Shown: positions 1-6,271 of the stretch, one piece after another
Numbering within the stretch: position 1 is the first letter of the stretch
Layout: every line of letters begins with the position of its first letter
NCBI GenBank assembly: GCA_028692535.1
Contig: JAQUXD010000080.1
Location: 1-7,853, forward strand
From: Eubacteriales bacterium
Lineage (GTDB): Bacteria; Bacillota; Clostridia; Peptostreptococcales; Anaerovoracaceae
Length of the DNA stretch: 7,853 nucleotides
Reading direction: 5' to 3'
The notes under the pieces: generated by a model
Told to the model about the DNA's origin: nothing
The model's input: the letters and a program-made list of their open reading frames with translations, nothing else
Databases searched by the model: none
Translations under genes and position numbers: made by a program

Positions 1-623
1 TCCAGCAGGCGTTCTATGGCCTGCGCCAGTTTGAAAGCGACGCCACAGCCCGACAAATGAGGAAACGGATACGTGCTGTCGTTTCTTTTGGGATTGATAA
101 ACAGGCAATCCGGCATGGCGTCGGGACAGGGATTGTGATGATCGGTAACGATCATCCGTACCCCCAGAGAACGGGCATATGCTACTTCATCGATGGCCGA
201 GCTCCCGCAATCCACGGTCACGATCAAAGCGGCGCCTTCGTCGGCAATGGCCTTGATGGCCCGCCGGGTGAGTCCGTATCCTTCCTTGAAACGAGAGGGA
301 ATAAAATAGCATACGCGATCTGTCAACTTTCGAAATACGCAAAGCAAGAGCGATACGGAAGTGACACCGTCGGCATCGTAGTCGCCATAAATGCAGATCC
401 GCCCACCCGCATCCGCTGTGCGAAGGATCTCTTCCGCAGCAGGTTCCATATCGTTTAGAAGGAACGGATCATAGGTGCGTTGGGGAAAGGGCGCTAGAAA
501 ATCTTCGATCTGAGAAGGTTCGGTGACGCCGCGGTCCCGGAGAATTCGAAGTATGCTTTCAGGGACCCCTTCGGGTCCCTTGAGCGGTTCGTTATGCTGC
601 TGTGCAAATACCCATCGGGCCAT
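1..623 (-). CDS. recJ: Single-stranded-DNA-specific exonuclease RecJ (N-terminal part, runs off left edge)
   Basis: This is the first 207 codons of a DHH-family 5'-to-3' single-stranded DNA exonuclease, known for roles in recombination and in mismatch and base-excision repair in the cytoplasm. I read the frame directly on the reverse strand. The family motifs are in order: YGDYDADGVTS (residues 79-89), RFKEGYGL (111-118), VTVDCG (135-140), the namesake DHH (161-163) and NPKR...SGCGVAFKLAQAI (177-203). The Asp and His residues of these motifs bind the catalytic metals in the family. ATG at 623 is preceded by AAAGGAAG about five bases upstream, which supports the start. Full RecJ proteins are usually 550 residues or more, so the DHHA1 and OB-fold parts lie outside the window. 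One small oddity is Ser141 after VDCG, where relatives usually carry a hydrophobic residue. The gene follows the M23 peptidase gene by 32 bp with no terminator, so it is probably in the same transcript. Confidence 0.96.
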   Translation of the reverse strand, partial: MARWVFAQQHNEPLKGPEGVPESILRILRDRGVTEPSQIEDFLAPFPQRTYDPFLLNDMEPAAEEILRTADAGGRICIYGDYDADGVTSVSLLLCVFRKLTDRVCYFIPSRFKEGYGLTRRAIKAIADEGAALIVTVDCGSSAIDEVAYARSLGVRMIVTDHHNPCPDAMPDCLFINPKRNDSTYPFPHLSGCGVAFKLAQAIERLL

Positions 624-655
624 CTGTCTTCCTTTGCTGTCTTTCTGTCGATCCC

Positions 656-1810
656 CTAGGGAGAAACGTAATCGCGAGGATTTTTATACACACCGTTCAC
701 TCGGACTTCGAAATGAAGATGCGGTCCGGTGGACATCCCGGTGGAGCCAACTTTGGCAATGGTCTGTCCCCGTCCCACCACGGTCCCTTTGCTCACAAGA
801 AGCTTGCTGGAGTGCGCATACAGGGTCACGATGCCGCCGCCGTGATCGATCATCACCATGTATCCGTAACTGTTGTTCCATCCGGCTGTGATCACGGTGC
901 CCGCATTGGCCGCTAAAATATTGGTCCCTGAAGATGCGGCGATGTCGATGCCTGTATGCATTTTTTTAACGCGCAAAATGGGATGGATCCTGTATCCGAA
1001 GGGCGAAGAAATTCGGGTGCTTGCCTGGGACGGCCAACACATCGTACCTCCGATATAGCTGCCCGTGCCCTGAAGGCCCAGGATCTTTGCAGTCAACGCA
1101 TTGGCTTCCGCGTTCAGGGCATCGATTTGCTTTTCCAGCGCCGCGTTATCCTTGTCGATAGCGGATTTTTTCGTCTGAACCTGACCTTTGCTGGCCAGCA
1201 GCGCTTCCTGCTGAGCGCTCTCGGCTGCCTGCTGAGCAAGAAGAGTATCCCTGAGCGCCTGGAGTTCCAACTTCTGTCCGATCACCTGATCATACTGCCC
1301 CTGGAGCTGCTCCAGCAGTTCGGCGTCGCTGTCGTAGATCCTTTGGACCATGTCCAGGTTTGTCATGAAATCCGACATATCCGAAGACCCCATTAACACG
1401 GTCAGGATCCCTACTTCTCCATTTTTGTACATGGTGCGGAGCCTGGTATTGAGTCCTTCGTTTTGAATGGCGATATCCTCTTCCAACTCTTCCAACTCTT
1501 CCATCGTCTGGGAGATCATGGATTTAGTGGAGTTGATATTTTTCTGCAGTCCGTTCAGCTCGACCTCCGCAGAATAGATCTGTTTCTCCAAATTCCGAAT
1601 CTCGGCTTGCAGCGTGCTCGCCTTCTTTTTCCCTTCGCTCAGGATCTGCTCCATATCGTCGAGCTGGTCCTGGATTTTATCCAACTGACTCTGTTCCGTA
1701 TTGGAAGCGTATCCCAGCGGAGCAAAGCAGGCTCCGCTTAAAAGTACCACAAGCAAGGCCCAGCTGCAGACGCGCGTCCTTCTTTTTAAATCCGCTCTCT
1801 TGAACATCAT
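656..1810 (-). CDS. Secreted coiled-coil M23 (LytM-type) murein endopeptidase, EnvC/CwlO-like partner of FtsEX
   Basis: The predicted protein has 384 residues. Residues 1-36 look like a signal peptide: a basic start (KRADLKRR), a hydrophobic core at about 16-30, and possible cleavage near GYAS. Residues 40-250 are a long Glu/Gln/Leu-rich coiled coil, including the run YKNGEVGILTVLMGSSDMSDF (128-148) that is typical of FtsEX-controlled hydrolases. Residues 265-384 form an M23 peptidase domain. Its zinc and catalytic residues appear intact: H285 and D289 (HTGID), H333 (YAH) and H366 (GPHLHFEV). The enzyme should therefore cut peptide cross-links in peptidoglycan outside the membrane. ATG at 1810 was chosen because AGGGGGG lies about seven bases upstream. 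The ATG at 1861 has no ribosome binding site and adds residues before the signal peptide. The gene sits directly downstream of ftsX, so FtsEX probably activates it. That partnership is inferred from the family and the gene order. Confidence 0.93.
   Translation of the reverse strand: MMFKRADLKRRTRVCSWALLVVLLSGACFAPLGYASNTEQSQLDKIQDQLDDMEQILSEGKKKASTLQAEIRNLEKQIYSAEVELNGLQKNINSTKSMISQTMEELEELEEDIAIQNEGLNTRLRTMYKNGEVGILTVLMGSSDMSDFMTNLDMVQRIYDSDAELLEQLQGQYDQVIGQKLELQALRDTLLAQQAAESAQQEALLASKGQVQTKKSAIDKDNAALEKQIDALNAEANALTAKILGLQGTGSYIGGTMCWPSQASTRISSPFGYRIHPILRVKKMHTGIDIAASSGTNILAANAGTVITAGWNNSYGYMVMIDHGGGIVTLYAHSSKLLVSKGTVVGRGQTIAKVGSTGMSTGPHLHFEVRVNGVYKNPRDYVSP
1478..1504. repeat. Three tandem copies of a 9-base unit inside the coiled-coil gene
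   Basis: CTCTTCCAA is repeated three times head to tail on the plus strand, and the third copy differs only in its last base. On the coding strand it gives Glu-Glu-Leu, Glu-Glu-Leu, Glu-Glu-Asp, within the coiled coil of the M23 peptidase. Each unit adds three residues without breaking the frame. Confidence 0.85.
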
Positions 1811-1853
1811 CTCTTTTCCCCCCTGTCGCTCATTCGATACCCCGGTGTTCGTT

Positions 1854-2747
1854 TTATGCATTTAAGAACCGCCGCATGGAAAGAATACTGCCGAAGGCGC
1901 CGATGCTCATGCCCAGCGCAATGAATATCCAGATCAAATTGCGCATCATGAACCCGACTTCCACGAAGGAAGTTGAAAACAGCAACAGCGCCTGATTGGA
2001 AAACAGCTCCACCATCCTGGAATAGATCATCCAGATCAATCCCAGGTAAATGCCGGCGGAAATGCAGCCGATCATCATGCCTTCGGCCAGCAGCGGTCCT
2101 CGAATAAACCAGTTGGTAGCCCCCACGTACTTCATGATCATGATTTCACGCTGACGAGCCATCACTGTCAACTTGACGGTGTTGGACACAACAACAACGG
2201 ACACGATGATTAAAAACAGAATGATGATCAGCGCGCCCTGTTGTATGAAATCCGTGATCGTGAGGATCTTTTTTACTTCTTCCTGATAATAACGTACATC
2301 CTCCACGCCGATCAGATTCCGGCAGGCTTCGTAGATCAGCTGTCCGTCCTCCAGAGAGGTCAACTCCACACGAAGCGAATTCGGCAGCGGATTCTCCGCC
2401 AATCCCTCCAGAAGATAAGCCTTATCGCCCCAGCGGTCCTTAAAGTGCTCCATGGCTTCTTCTTTGCTGACGTAGGTGACACCGGCGATCTCATCCATGG
2501 AAAGGAGGCTCTGGGTGATGATATCGGCATCGTCTCTGCTTGTCTCCTCCAGCAGGTATACTTCGATCGTATTGAACTGCTGTTTGGCGCTTTCTGTGGC
2601 GATATTGATGTTGACCGTCACGAAAAAGAACAGTCCCAGGATCAAAAGCATGGCTGTTATGGAAAATATGGAAGCCAGACTCATTCCCTTGTTGCGGAAA
2701 ACCTGGACGAACGCCTGTGTAAGAGCGTATTTCAAGCCTCTAATCAT
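1854..2747 (-). CDS. ftsX: Cell division ABC transporter permease-like protein FtsX
   Basis: FtsX is the membrane half of the FtsEX complex. It does not transport a known solute but passes ATP-driven movement to peptidoglycan hydrolases outside the cell. The 297-residue protein has the FtsX layout: a basic cytoplasmic N-terminus containing FRNKGMSLASI (17-27), TM1 at about 24-46, a large external loop at about 47-165, then TM2 (171-191), TM3 (about 219-245) and TM4 (271-292). The cytoplasmic stretch RQREIMIMKYVGATNWFIRG (198-217) after TM2 is a family hallmark. I chose ATG at 2747, which overlaps the ftsE stop by eight bases (ATGATTAG) and has GGAGGAGAG about ten bases upstream. It also gives the usual family N-terminus. 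A start at 2774 would add nine residues not typical of the family. The next gene downstream is the secreted M23 endopeptidase, its likely effector. Confidence 0.97.
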   Translation of the reverse strand: MIRGLKYALTQAFVQVFRNKGMSLASIFSITAMLLILGLFFFVTVNINIATESAKQQFNTIEVYLLEETSRDDADIITQSLLSMDEIAGVTYVSKEEAMEHFKDRWGDKAYLLEGLAENPLPNSLRVELTSLEDGQLIYEACRNLIGVEDVRYYQEEVKKILTITDFIQQGALIIILFLIIVSVVVVSNTVKLTVMARQREIMIMKYVGATNWFIRGPLLAEGMMIGCISAGIYLGLIWMIYSRMVELFSNQALLLFSTSFVEVGFMMRNLIWIFIALGMSIGAFGSILSMRRFLNA

Positions 2748-3423
2748 CGTAGCCGTACTCTCCTCCCCAGGCATCCCGAACGATCCGCCCCTTGTCGATG
2801 GCCACGACGCGTTTTCCCATCCGGTCTACGATATCCTTGGCGTGAGTGACCATCAGGACTGTGGTACCCCTGCGATTGATCTGGTTGATAAGCTTCATGA
2901 TCTCCCAGGCGGTATCCGGATCCAGATTGCCTGTAGGTTCATCGGCGATCAGCATCATGGGATTGTTGATCAGAGCCCTGGCAATGGCAACGCGTTGCTG
3001 TTCTCCGGCGGAAAGTTCAGCCGGAAACTTATCTGCCTTGTCGCTGATGCCCATGATGGACAGCACTTGGGGGATCTGACGGCGTATGGCCCGTTTCGTC
3101 GAGTGGACGACCTCCATGGCAAAAGCCACGTTTTCGTAGACGGTCTTGTTTGGCAGCAAGCGAAAATCCTGAAACACCATGCCGATGCTCCGCCGAAGCG
3201 GGGGGATCTCCCTGTTGGACAAATGCGTGATCTCTCTTCCGTTGACGTAAATCGCGCCTTCGTCCGGTTCGATTTCTTTCAGAATCAGCTTGATGAGTGT
3301 GGACTTTCCCGCTCCGGAAGGGCCTACCAAAAATACGAAATCCCCTTTTTCTATCTTGATCGTTGCGTCCAGGAGTCCGACATTGCCGCCGTACATCTTG
3401 GTAACGCCCTCAAATCTAATCAC
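2740..3423 (-). CDS. ftsE: Cell division ATP-binding protein FtsE
   Basis: This is the cytoplasmic ATPase of the FtsEX complex, 227 residues long, which is normal for the family. All ABC motifs are present: Walker A GPSGAGKS (34-41), Q-loop Gln85 in VFQDFRLL, signature LSAGEQQR (137-144), Walker B LIADEP (158-163) followed by TGNLD, and the H-loop His194 in VTHAKD. The signature has SAGE where many ABC proteins have SGGE, a conservative change. The start codon is GTG at 3421-3423, with AGAGAGG about seven bases upstream, and the family N-terminus (MIRFEGVTKMYGG) begins exactly there. It is the first gene of the ftsE-ftsX-M23 peptidase-recJ run. A candidate promoter lies in the 104-bp gap upstream. 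Confidence 0.98.
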   Translation of the reverse strand: MIRFEGVTKMYGGNVGLLDATIKIEKGDFVFLVGPSGAGKSTLIKLILKEIEPDEGAIYVNGREITHLSNREIPPLRRSIGMVFQDFRLLPNKTVYENVAFAMEVVHSTKRAIRRQIPQVLSIMGISDKADKFPAELSAGEQQRVAIARALINNPMMLIADEPTGNLDPDTAWEIMKLINQINRRGTTVLMVTHAKDIVDRMGKRVVAIDKGRIVRDAWGGEYGYDD

Positions 3424-3465
3424 GAATGATCCTCTCTTGTGCTTTTTCGATTATTTGACGCATTT

Positions 3466-3494
3466 AGTATACTATATATCCCGTTTTTTGGGAA
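3466..3494 (-). promoter_or_regulatory. Candidate sigma-A promoter of the ftsEX operon
   Basis: On the minus strand a -10 box TATACT (3466-3471, 5 of 6 matches) lies 17 bases after TTCCCA (3489-3494, 4 of 6 matches to TTGACA). Both are in the 104-bp gap upstream of ftsE. The -10 box lies inside a perfect 10-base palindrome, TAGTATACTA (3465-3474). No convincing terminator separates the upstream gene, so read-through into ftsE is also possible. The promoter is a prediction from sequence only. Confidence 0.5.
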
Positions 3495-3527
3495 CAGCAT
3501 TTATTGAAGTTCCATGGCTGCCGACTT

Positions 3528-4322
3528 CTAGATCAACATCCCCGGTTTCGCCCACACCGCTTTCAGGGATGCTTCGGTTTTTTGCCTTACGGGAAGGACA
3601 CTGTAAGGCAACACGCAGTTGTACTGGGCACGATACAGATCCTCCGGCGCCAAGCAAGGTATTTCTACCCATTCGGCATGGCCCATAAATCGTTTCAATT
3701 CCCCTTTATGGACACCCTTGTTCATTTTATTGACCACCCAGATCGCATGGGGCACCTCCAAACGCATTCGCTCGATAGCGGCGGTGGCGGGAATCAGGCT
3801 TGAGGGCAGGGGATCCACCACAGAAATTACAGTATCCATTTCCGGAAGAATCTCCCATAGAACGGCGGAGGGAACACCGGAACAATCGAACAGACAGAAT
3901 GTGCCTGCGACATTGTGGATCAGCCGCAGCAGATCGGAAACACACGGAGCCCACGCTTCCTTCCGGACCAAAGGATCCTGGGGGCAGTGAAGCACCCAGT
4001 TGATTCCCTCTTCCATGTTGGTTACATTTCTAATGCTGCGCTTCTGGGCCAGCAATGGATAAAATCGATGGAATTCCCTGTGAATAAATCTCTTTTCCAC
4101 GCCGTAAGCCTCGTAGAAATAGGGCGTTCCCAATTCTGCAAGGGCAACGGCTTCCGACGGAGCGTGGCGCCGAACCCAGGCAGCCAGAAGTCCGGTCGTG
4201 AGGCTGACGCCGCTGCCTCTTCCCGTGCCTGTTACAGCGATCTTTCTTTTTTCTTTGACGAAAAGATCCGTCTTTGGGTTCCGCCCGCCATCGGGTATGC
4301 GAAAAAGCTTGTGATGTTCCAT
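3528..4322 (-). CDS. MinD/ParA-like P-loop protein with a lysine-less Walker A motif, function unknown
   Basis: I do not recognise a named family. The predicted 264-residue protein is soluble, with no signal peptide or membrane segment. Its plan resembles a single-domain MinD/ParA-type (SIMIBI) ATPase. A beta strand leads into a glycine-rich loop, GTGRGSGVSLTT (32-43). A second strand ends in an aspartate-containing motif, FCLFDCSG (142-149). A switch-like strand follows, TVISVVDPLPSSL (164-176), and then VVNKMNKG (196-203), placed like the base-contacting Asn-Lys of the class. The loop is not canonical: the lysine of GKT/S is replaced, so ATP hydrolysis is doubtful. ATG at 4322 was chosen because GGGAGG lies four bases upstream; a GTG at 4343 would place that site inside the gene. 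The gene appears to be its own unit, with a full-consensus promoter and an upstream terminator. Its order next to ftsEX hints at envelope or division work, but that is only a guess. Confidence 0.85.
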   Translation of the reverse strand: MEHHKLFRIPDGGRNPKTDLFVKEKRKIAVTGTGRGSGVSLTTGLLAAWVRRHAPSEAVALAELGTPYFYEAYGVEKRFIHREFHRFYPLLAQKRSIRNVTNMEEGINWVLHCPQDPLVRKEAWAPCVSDLLRLIHNVAGTFCLFDCSGVPSAVLWEILPEMDTVISVVDPLPSSLIPATAAIERMRLEVPHAIWVVNKMNKGVHKGELKRFMGHAEWVEIPCLAPEDLYRAQYNCVLPYSVLPVRQKTEASLKAVWAKPGMLI

Positions 4323-4363
4323 GGGACCTCCCGTCTGGAGCACCCGCTTTCCGAGCCGCTTGT

Positions 4364-4391
4364 ATTATACATTATTTTACATTCTTGTCAA
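4364..4391 (-). promoter_or_regulatory. Full-consensus sigma-A promoter of the MinD-like gene
   Basis: The minus strand carries TTGACA (4386-4391) and TATAAT (4364-4369), both perfect matches, separated by 16 bases (4370-4385). Transcription would start near 4357, giving a leader of about 35 bases before the ATG at 4322, with GGGAGG just ahead of it. The promoter lies immediately past the terminator of the transketolase unit. The MinD-like gene is therefore probably transcribed strongly and independently. Confidence 0.85.
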
Positions 4392-4409
4392 GGCGGGCGT
4401 GCTTTCCGC

Positions 4410-4440
4410 AAAGAAAAAGCCTGCATTCAAATGCAGGCTT
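4410..4440 (-). terminator. Rho-independent terminator of the transketolase unit
   Basis: A perfect 10-bp stem (AAGCCTGCAT at 4417-4426 paired with ATGCAGGCTT at 4431-4440) closes a four-base loop. On the minus strand the stem runs directly into TTTTTCTTT (its last two T's are part of the stem). It begins 31 bases past the stop codon of the C-terminal transketolase subunit. The plus strand has no matching T-run, so the terminator works in one direction only. Confidence 0.92.
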
Positions 4441-4471
4441 ATCATACGTCCTCGTCACGATCGGAGGTCGT

Positions 4472-5401
4472 TTATTGCATGGCACGCACCGCATCGGCGA
4501 TGTGGGCGGCTGTGAGTCCGTATTTTTCCAGCAGTTCGTCGGGCTTTCCGGACTCGCCGAAGGTGTCCCGGATCCCTACGAAGGACACCTTCGCAGGCGC
4601 CTTCGCACAGCAAATCTGAGCCACTGCGGCGCCAAGGCCGCCGATCACGCTGTGTTCTTCCACTGTTACGATCCCTTTGGTTTCCATGGCTGCCTTGACC
4701 ACAGCCTCTTCGTCCATGGGCTTCAGGGTATGCATGTCTATGACGCGCACGTCGATCCCTTCTCCGGCCAATTGTTCTGCGGCATCCGCCGCCTGGCTCA
4801 CCAGGATGCCCGTTGCAATGATCGTATAGTCCTTTCCCTCTCGCAGTGTAAGGGCCTTTCCGATCTGCACATCGGTCTCTTCTTCGTAGATCACGGGAAC
4901 GGCAGCCCGCCCCAGTCTCACGTACACAGGTCCTTGCATGTCCGCCGCAGCTTTGAGCAACTTTCGGGCCGACACATCGTCCGCCGGATTCAGCACGGTC
5001 ATTCCCGGAATCGTACGCATCAGAGCCAGGTCTTCGATGGCCTGGTGGCTGGCGCCGTCTTCTCCGACAGTCAGCCCCGCATGGGTGGCGCAAATTTTCA
5101 CATTAGCGCCGGTATATCCGATGGAATTTCGAATGATCTCAAAGGCCCGGCCGGCGGCGAAGATGGCAAAGGTACTTGCAAAGACCGTTTTTCCCGATAT
5201 CGCAAGTCCGGCCGCCATGCCGTACATGTTCGCCTCTGCAATTCCCGCGTTGAAGAAACGTTCCGGATAGACTTTGGCGAATTCCTTTGTCATCGTGGAT
5301 CCGGAAAGGTCTGCATCCAAAACGACGATATCCTGATGCACCGCGCCGAGTTCAACCAGCGCCTTTCCGTAGCTCTGTCTGGTCGCTATTTTATCTGCCA
5401 T
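4472..5401 (-). CDS. tktC: Transketolase, C-terminal subunit (pyrimidine-binding and C-terminal domains)
   Basis: This 309-residue protein is the second half of a split transketolase, which moves two-carbon ketol units between sugar phosphates in the non-oxidative pentose phosphate pathway. The pyrimidine-binding domain occupies about residues 5-170. It carries the glutamate that activates thiamine diphosphate, E56 in FFNAGIAEANM, and the conserved segment THAGLTVGEDGASHQ (106-120). The C-terminal transketolase domain follows, from about 180, with TIIATGILVSQA (193-204) and VTVEEHSVIGGLG (245-257). ATG at 5401 shares one base with the stop codon of the N-terminal subunit gene (TAATG), so the two are translationally coupled and should form one enzyme. 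Its length and start match stand-alone C-terminal subunits. DXS-like or other TPP enzymes are the alternative, but the overall motif set and split format favour transketolase. Confidence 0.95.
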   Translation of the reverse strand: MADKIATRQSYGKALVELGAVHQDIVVLDADLSGSTMTKEFAKVYPERFFNAGIAEANMYGMAAGLAISGKTVFASTFAIFAAGRAFEIIRNSIGYTGANVKICATHAGLTVGEDGASHQAIEDLALMRTIPGMTVLNPADDVSARKLLKAAADMQGPVYVRLGRAAVPVIYEEETDVQIGKALTLREGKDYTIIATGILVSQAADAAEQLAGEGIDVRVIDMHTLKPMDEEAVVKAAMETKGIVTVEEHSVIGGLGAAVAQICCAKAPAKVSFVGIRDTFGESGKPDELLEKYGLTAAHIADAVRAMQ

Positions 5402-6219
5402 TACAGTACACCTCCCAATTCTGCCATCGCCTGCTCTGCCTGTTCCCGGTTCGGCGCCTTGCCATGCCAGCCGGCCTGGTCTTCCATAAAGGACACGCCT
5501 TTTCCTTTATGCGTTTCGGCCACAAGCACGGTTGGCGTCCCTTTATGCTGTCTCGCCTCTGCAAGACGTGCCAGAATGGCGTCGATATCATGGCCGTCCA
5601 GTTCCAGCACATTCCATCCGAAGGCACGGAATTTTTCGGCGATAGGCATCACCCCCATCACATCGCAGTTCCACCCGTCGATCTGCAGCCCGTTATGGTC
5701 CACAATGACGCACAGGTTATCCAAACCGTAGTGTGACGCCGCCATAGAAGCCTCCCAGACGATGCCCTCCTGAAGCTCCCCGTCCCCCAGCATCGCATAG
5801 ACTCTGCTGGTTTTTCCGTCCAGCCGATTGGCCAGCGCCATGCCCACTGCGGCGGAAAACCCTTGTCCGAGAGATCCTGTGGACATTTCCACTCCGCACA
5901 GCTTCAGCATGGACGGATGTCCCTGAAGGCAACTGTCCAGCTTTCGGAACGTCACCAGATCCTCCTTGGGGAAGAAGCCTGCTTCCGCCAGGCAAGCGTA
6001 CAGAACAGGCGACGCGTGCCCTTTGGAAAGAACGAACTTATCACGGTTCGGATCCAATGGGTTATGCCCGTCGATGTTCATTTCATTAAAATACAGAACG
6101 GTCATTATATCCGTAGCCGACAGGGATCCTCCCGGATGACCTGACCCGGCGTGATAAACCTCCCGGATGATATGCTGCCGGATGAGGGCGGCTTTCTCCT
6201 GCAATGCTTTCTTATCCAT
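5401..6219 (-). CDS. tktN: Transketolase, N-terminal subunit (thiamine diphosphate-binding domain)
   Basis: This 272-residue protein is the first half of the split transketolase. It contains the diphosphate-binding domain: GSGHPGGSLS (26-34) with the catalytic-site histidine H28, SKGHAS (65-70), STGSLGQG (113-120), and the metal/TPP motif that starts at GDG (145-147) and ends at N176 (VDHNGLQIDG). It ends at about residue 272, where single-chain transketolases continue into the pyrimidine domain; that domain is encoded by the next gene. ATG at 6219 has a very strong ribosome binding site, AAGGAGGAG, just upstream. The 52-bp gap to the upstream glycosyltransferase gene has no terminator hairpin with a T-run. 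Co-transcription with that gene is therefore likely. Confidence 0.96.
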   Translation of the reverse strand: MDKKALQEKAALIRQHIIREVYHAGSGHPGGSLSATDIMTVLYFNEMNIDGHNPLDPNRDKFVLSKGHASPVLYACLAEAGFFPKEDLVTFRKLDSCLQGHPSMLKLCGVEMSTGSLGQGFSAAVGMALANRLDGKTSRVYAMLGDGELQEGIVWEASMAASHYGLDNLCVIVDHNGLQIDGWNCDVMGVMPIAEKFRAFGWNVLELDGHDIDAILARLAEARQHKGTPTVLVAETHKGKGVSFMEDQAGWHGKAPNREQAEQAMAELGGVL

Positions 6220-6271
6220 TTCTCCTCCTTCATTTCTATGAGCAGCAAACCGCTCGCAGACGCTGGCTTGC

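Noticed and set aside
57..458. Plus-strand open frame of 133 codons at the left edge
   Set aside because: The reverse strand here encodes RecJ with all of its N-terminal motifs, so this frame is a shadow.
1720..1740. Possible lipoprotein lipobox at Cys28 of the M23 peptidase
   Set aside because: The residues before the cysteine are Ser-Gly-Ala, which do not fit the Leu-[Ala/Ser]-[Gly/Ala]-Cys rule; an ordinary signal peptide with later cleavage fits better.
1811..1861. Longer start (ATG at 1861) for the M23 peptidase, overlapping ftsX by eight bases
   Set aside because: It has no ribosome binding site and would put 17 extra residues before the signal peptide; ATG at 1810 has AGGGGGG at good spacing.
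2748..2774. Upstream ATG at 2774 as the ftsX start
   Set aside because: It adds nine residues not typical of FtsX; ATG at 2747 gives the usual family N-terminus and a common ATGA-type overlap with ftsE.
2476..3429. Plus-strand open frame of 317 codons antisense to ftsE and ftsX
   Set aside because: It is the mirror of two strongly conserved genes, its start is internal to ftsX, and its product resembles no domain I know.
3491..3513. Five-base inverted repeat (GGAAC/GTTCC) as terminator of the MinD-like gene
   Set aside because: The stem is short, the loop is 13 bases, and on the minus strand it is followed by an A-run instead of a T-run.
4274..5731. Plus-strand open frame of 485 codons antisense to the transketolase genes
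   Set aside because: It lies opposite two clear enzymes, has no supporting ribosome binding site, crosses a terminator and promoter, and its Cys/His/Ser/Arg-rich translation looks like a shadow of codon bias.
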